From Streptosporangiaceae bacterium (GTDB lineage: Bacteria > Actinomycetota > Actinomycetes > Streptosporangiales > Streptosporangiaceae): 23,842 nt of DNA. Shown here piece by piece: positions 21,313 through 23,842 of the stretch (the first letter of the stretch is position 1; each line of letters begins with the position of its first letter). The translations under genes and the position numbers were made by a program. The notes under the pieces are model-generated. The model was given only the letters and a program-made list of their open reading frames with translations, did not search any database and had not been told where the DNA came from. Location of the stretch: the NCBI GenBank assembly GCA_030040475.1, contig JASHTQ010000770.1, forward strand, positions 1-23,842, given 5' to 3'.

Positions 21313-21341
21313 TTGTCAGGCTTGCCCTGACATTGTCAGGG
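21313..21341. promoter_or_regulatory. 17-bp palindrome plus extra half-site upstream of the ClpX-type gene
   Basis: CCCTGACATTGTCAGGG (21325-21341) has perfect 8-bp arms around a central T. A further TTGTCAGG half-site lies at 21313-21320. On the minus strand the possible -10 TACCCT overlaps the palindrome. This looks like an operator for the gene at 20902-21291. Confidence 0.5.
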
Positions 21342-21482
21342 TACACCTTACAGGGCCGGGAGCGCTGATGTCACCCTTGCGCGGCACCGTGGCCCCGGGA
21401 CCGGTGGCACAAGGGGCCGGATGCATATCCGGGCCGACTATAACAATCCAACGTGACATGGCTGCTGCCGGTGCAGCGGATC

Positions 21483-21488
21483 TACGCT
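21483..21488 (+). promoter_or_regulatory. Candidate leaderless -10 box of the DUF4352-like gene
   Basis: TACGCT ends 6 bases before a GTG at 21495, again the spacing of a leaderless transcript. No ribosome binding site precedes this GTG. The -35 is poor. Confidence 0.35.
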
Positions 21489-21494
21489 TGCCGC

Positions 21495-23018
21495 GTGAGA
21501 TCCCCATCCCAGCCTGGAGCTCCGGGCGCGCCGATGGCCAGCTCGGATGCTCAGCTAGCCAGGACCGTGCACCTGCTGCACAGGCGGCGCGGCTGGGGCT
21601 GGACCGCGGCCGGCGGTTTCCTCGCATTCCTGTTGGCCAGCGCCGTCTACTCCAACCGGTACTCGGCGACCGGATCGGGACCCGTCGCGATCCCGGTCAT
21701 CATGATGGTTCTCGCCGCACTGACCATCATCGGACTGGTCGTGGTGATAGTCGACACCGTGCTGCTCAGACGCCGGTCCGCCGTTCTGCGCTGGCAGGCC
21801 ATCTCGTTCGAGGATCAGCACTCGCGCCGCGCGCATGCGTACCGGTATCCCCCCCGGCACGGATTCTCGTTCCTGGGTGCCTGGGTGATGCTGGCGTGCG
21901 TCCTCGGGCTCGGCGTGCTCTTCCTGCCCGGCGTCGTCAACGGGATCTCGTACCTGTCCGGCGGGAACAGCGTCACGTTCGTGCCGCAGTCGTGGCAGAC
22001 GACCTGCTCGTATTACCCAAGCAGCGGGAATGTCTGCTCCACGAGCACCGACGGCATTCTGGAGACCGGCGGCGCGGGAATGAGCGCCACCTGGCCAGAG
22101 CAGGTGCCGCTCAACCATCCGTTCCTGGTCCGTGAACCGCTATGGAAATGGGGGCTGGGCGCGGCGCTGATCAACAACGACAGGATCGCCATCGTCGCCA
22201 TCTGCGTCAGCCTGTTGTTCATCGGTGCCTCGGTCGTGGTCGTGATCTTCTTCGTGAAGATGGTGCGCGACTGGCTGCTGTACAGAAGAGAGAAGGCGGC
22301 CCGGGGATCGACAACAGTGTCAGCCGGGTCCGACGGGCAGCTGCGGGCGGAGCAGGCCTCCCAAGAACCGCCGCCCCTGACGGAGGACGAGGCGCGAGTC
22401 AAGCTGCGGCGGCGGCCACGTGGCTTGCTGGCAACCGCTCTCGTGGCGGGCCTCATCGTGGGAGGCAAGGTAGCCATCGCCGGATTGATCGGACTGATCT
22501 GGCCCCCCGCCACGGCCGCGCAGAGCCAGGTGTCGGTCCCGGTGCCGACGGTGTCGGTGTCCGTGAACGTGAATCTGCCCCCGGCCAGCACGACGACGGC
22601 CTCGTTCGGCTCGGCCATCAAGCTGGCCGGGATCAGCAGCGGCGAGCAGGTGACTATCACCCCCGTCCGGGTCATCAACTCAGCGACGGCGTCTGATTCG
22701 CTCTTTGGCCCCGCGGCCGGCGAACGGTACTACACGGTGCAGTTCCACTTCGACAACACCGGACGCGTGCCGTACAGCCCGGCCCCTGCCCTCGAAGCCA
22801 CGGTCATCGACGCGGCCGGGAAGTCCTACATCGGCGACACGTTCGTCACGGTCAGGGGCTGCCCGCTGCTCCCCGACTCCGCCAGCATCGCACCCGGTGC
22901 CTCGGTAACCGGGTGCGTGCTGTTCGACGTGCCCAGCGCGGCGACGATCAGGGACATCACGTACACCCTGGACACCGGCCTTGGCCCGCAGACGGGCCGG
23001 TGGACCGTAGCAAGCTGA
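21495..23018 (+). CDS. Membrane protein with C-terminal DUF4352-like domain
   Basis: Starting at the GTG 21495 (507 residues), the protein shows five hydrophobic segments at about 36-53, 64-90, 127-153, 231-255 and 311-336. A loop of about 75 residues lies between the third and fourth. The C-terminal part (about 370-507) resembles DUF4352, an immunoglobulin-like extracytoplasmic domain common in Gram-positive lipoproteins and membrane proteins: GEQVTITPVRVINSATASDS, then RYYTVQFHFDNTGRVPYSPA and the final ITYTLDTGLGPQTGRWTVA. Two cysteines (VRGC and VTGC) may pair. A Ser/Val/Pro-rich linker joins the last membrane helix to this domain. Other possible starts are ATG 21453 and ATG 21534. Function unknown; a cell-envelope role is inferred. 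Confidence 0.85.
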   Translation: MRSPSQPGAPGAPMASSDAQLARTVHLLHRRRGWGWTAAGGFLAFLLASAVYSNRYSATGSGPVAIPVIMMVLAALTIIGLVVVIVDTVLLRRRSAVLRWQAISFEDQHSRRAHAYRYPPRHGFSFLGAWVMLACVLGLGVLFLPGVVNGISYLSGGNSVTFVPQSWQTTCSYYPSSGNVCSTSTDGILETGGAGMSATWPEQVPLNHPFLVREPLWKWGLGAALINNDRIAIVAICVSLLFIGASVVVVIFFVKMVRDWLLYRREKAARGSTTVSAGSDGQLRAEQASQEPPPLTEDEARVKLRRRPRGLLATALVAGLIVGGKVAIAGLIGLIWPPATAAQSQVSVPVPTVSVSVNVNLPPASTTTASFGSAIKLAGISSGEQVTITPVRVINSATASDSLFGPAAGERYYTVQFHFDNTGRVPYSPAPALEATVIDAAGKSYIGDTFVTVRGCPLLPDSASIAPGASVTGCVLFDVPSAATIRDITYTLDTGLGPQTGRWTVAS

Positions 23019-23245
23019 TGCCTCGGCGGTTAGCGGGGCGAGGCGAGTTCACTTGGTTGACTGCCCTCGCGCAGGTCGGCGGCAATCAGAGCCGGATCAC
23101 GCCCTCGATGGTCAGCCGGCGCCCGCCCTGCCCCGGTCCCCGGTAACCGCTGGCCCGCTTCGTCCCCCCGCGGCCCTCCAGACGCGGTGCCAGTGTGGCG
23201 CTGAGCGCTTCGTGGTGCCTCCGGGGCATCCGGGCCGCGGCCCGG

Positions 23246-23305
23246 GCGGAATGAAACCCCGGTTCCAGTACCTCCTAGGGTGCTGAAACCCGGGTTTCAT
23301 TCCGC
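23246..23305. terminator. Long inverted repeat, terminator or REP-like element
   Basis: GCGGAATGAAACCC (23246-23259) is exactly complementary to GGGTTTCATTCCGC (23292-23305), with a 32-base loop. Inside the right half TGAAACCCGGGTTTCA (23284-23299) is itself a perfect 16-bp palindrome, so two alternative hairpins compete. It lies about 230 bp past the membrane-protein gene and 110 bp before the next gene. A REP- or MITE-like repeat is the alternative. Confidence 0.45.
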
Positions 23306-23330
23306 AGCGGCGGCTCCGCAGCGGCGGCTC
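23303..23330. repeat. Tandem 14-bp repeat
   Basis: CGCAGCGGCGGCTC occurs twice head to tail, directly after the long inverted repeat. The rest of the 399-bp gap 23019-23417 shows no gene. Confidence 0.7.
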
Positions 23331-23417
23331 GGCTCCGCGGCACTGTGCAGAACGGGCGGAACGCGGGAGGATGTGGATAAATTTGCCGACGGTCCTGAGG
23401 CGGGCCATGGGGGTGTG

Positions 23418-23842
23418 ATGGCCGAGTTCGTGCGGTTCACGCTCGATGACGGGTCGGAGGTGCTGTTCGAGTCCGCCGAGAGCGACCTGGTGGCGCTGCA
23501 CGGCGGATCGCCGGGCGACCAGGACCTGGTGGTTTCCGGGGGCTGGGACAACACGGTGCGGATCTGGGACGCCGACAGCGGCGAGCGGCTGGGCCCGCCC
23601 ATTCCCGGCCGCATCAGCTGGGTGCATGCAATCGCGATGGGACGCATCGGCGACCGTGACGTCGTGGTAATGGACTTCGGCAGTAGCGTCCAGATATACG
23701 ACGTGGCCAGCAAAGATTATGAATACCTCCGAGCCGGTAACGGCAATTCGATGCTGGCAGTCGCGATCGGCCGTCTCGGCGGGCGGGACGTCATCGTCTC
23801 CGCCAGCGCGGACAAAACGGCCCGGATGTGGGACGCCGCGAC
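23418..23842 (+). CDS. WD40 repeat protein, N-terminal part (Trypco1-like start)
   Basis: The gene runs off the right edge; 141 residues are visible from the ATG at 23418-23420, with a GGGGGTG directly upstream. The first 20 residues (MAEFVRFTLDDGSEVLFESA) resemble the opening of the trypsin-co-occurring domain Trypco1 (CU044_2847 family), but the rest of that domain is missing. From about residue 30, WD40 blades of the GDQDLVVSGGWDNTVRIWDA type follow, then a weaker blade (VVVMDFGSSVQIYDVAS) and GGRDVIVSASADKTARMWDA. Such blades are common in actinobacterial proteins with protease or NTPase effectors. No effector domain is visible in the part seen. Function unknown; involvement in a conflict system is inferred. 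Confidence 0.8.
   Translation, partial: MAEFVRFTLDDGSEVLFESAESDLVALHGGSPGDQDLVVSGGWDNTVRIWDADSGERLGPPIPGRISWVHAIAMGRIGDRDVVVMDFGSSVQIYDVASKDYEYLRAGNGNSMLAVAIGRLGGRDVIVSASADKTARMWDAA

Noticed and set aside
1..23842. tRNA, rRNA, transposase or integrase genes
   Set aside because: I looked for tRNA-like cloverleaf ends near the repeats and for recombinase motifs in all long frames, and recognised none. A short or diverged one could still be missed by eye.

Overview
The window is high-GC (about 70%) bacterial DNA. Its GTG starts, GGAGG-type ribosome binding sites, TAnnnT-type -10 boxes and gene content all point to an actinomycete (Actinomycetota), plausibly a Streptomyces or Streptosporangiales relative. 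I cannot name a genus from the sequence alone.

Positions 1-4337 are a conserved housekeeping block read entirely on the minus strand: rsmD, coaD, yceD (DUF177), rpmF, rnc, mutM and the start of a small conserved coiled-coil protein. Its themes are rRNA methylation, CoA synthesis, ribosome assembly, RNA processing and oxidative DNA repair. yceD-rpmF-rnc-mutM are tightly packed and have a good promoter candidate in front of yceD. Upstream of rsmD, where recG usually sits in related genomes, synteny stops and a 0.9-kb gene-free stretch with several inverted repeats begins.

Positions 5226-12265 hold the most unusual locus. A MOSC-domain gene (+) converges on a 1906-residue protein (-). That protein combines a trypsin-like protease, a metallophosphoesterase-like domain with broken metal motifs, an unassigned domain, a NACHT NTPase, pentapeptide repeats and 13-14 WD40 blades. 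This is the layout of NLR-like STAND conflict or antiphage proteins. The gene and its promoter are bracketed by a 43-bp direct repeat (5900-5942 and 11833-11875, one mismatch). Each copy equals the last 14 codons plus stop of a DinB/DUF664-like gene, whose decayed body lies at 11833-12265. I read this as a 5.9-kb cassette inserted at the 3' end of the dinB-like gene by an att-like recombination event, with no integrase in the cassette.

Positions 12277-23018 are a mosaic of ordinary actinobacterial genes. They are a P-loop kinase-like protein, a site-2 protease with CBS domains, a DrrAB-type ABC exporter, a propionyl-CoA-synthetase-like enzyme (prpE), a small helical protein divergent from a GntR-type regulator with shared operator-like motifs, a secreted S53 (sedolisin) peptidase, a ClpX-type zinc-finger plus HTH protein with a 17-bp palindrome upstream, and a five-TM protein with a DUF4352-like outer domain. 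The window ends inside a second WD40 protein (from 23418). Its first 20 residues resemble the start of the trypsin-co-occurring domain Trypco1, a second hint of conflict-system genes nearby.

No rRNA, tRNA, CRISPR array, transposase or integrase gene was recognised.
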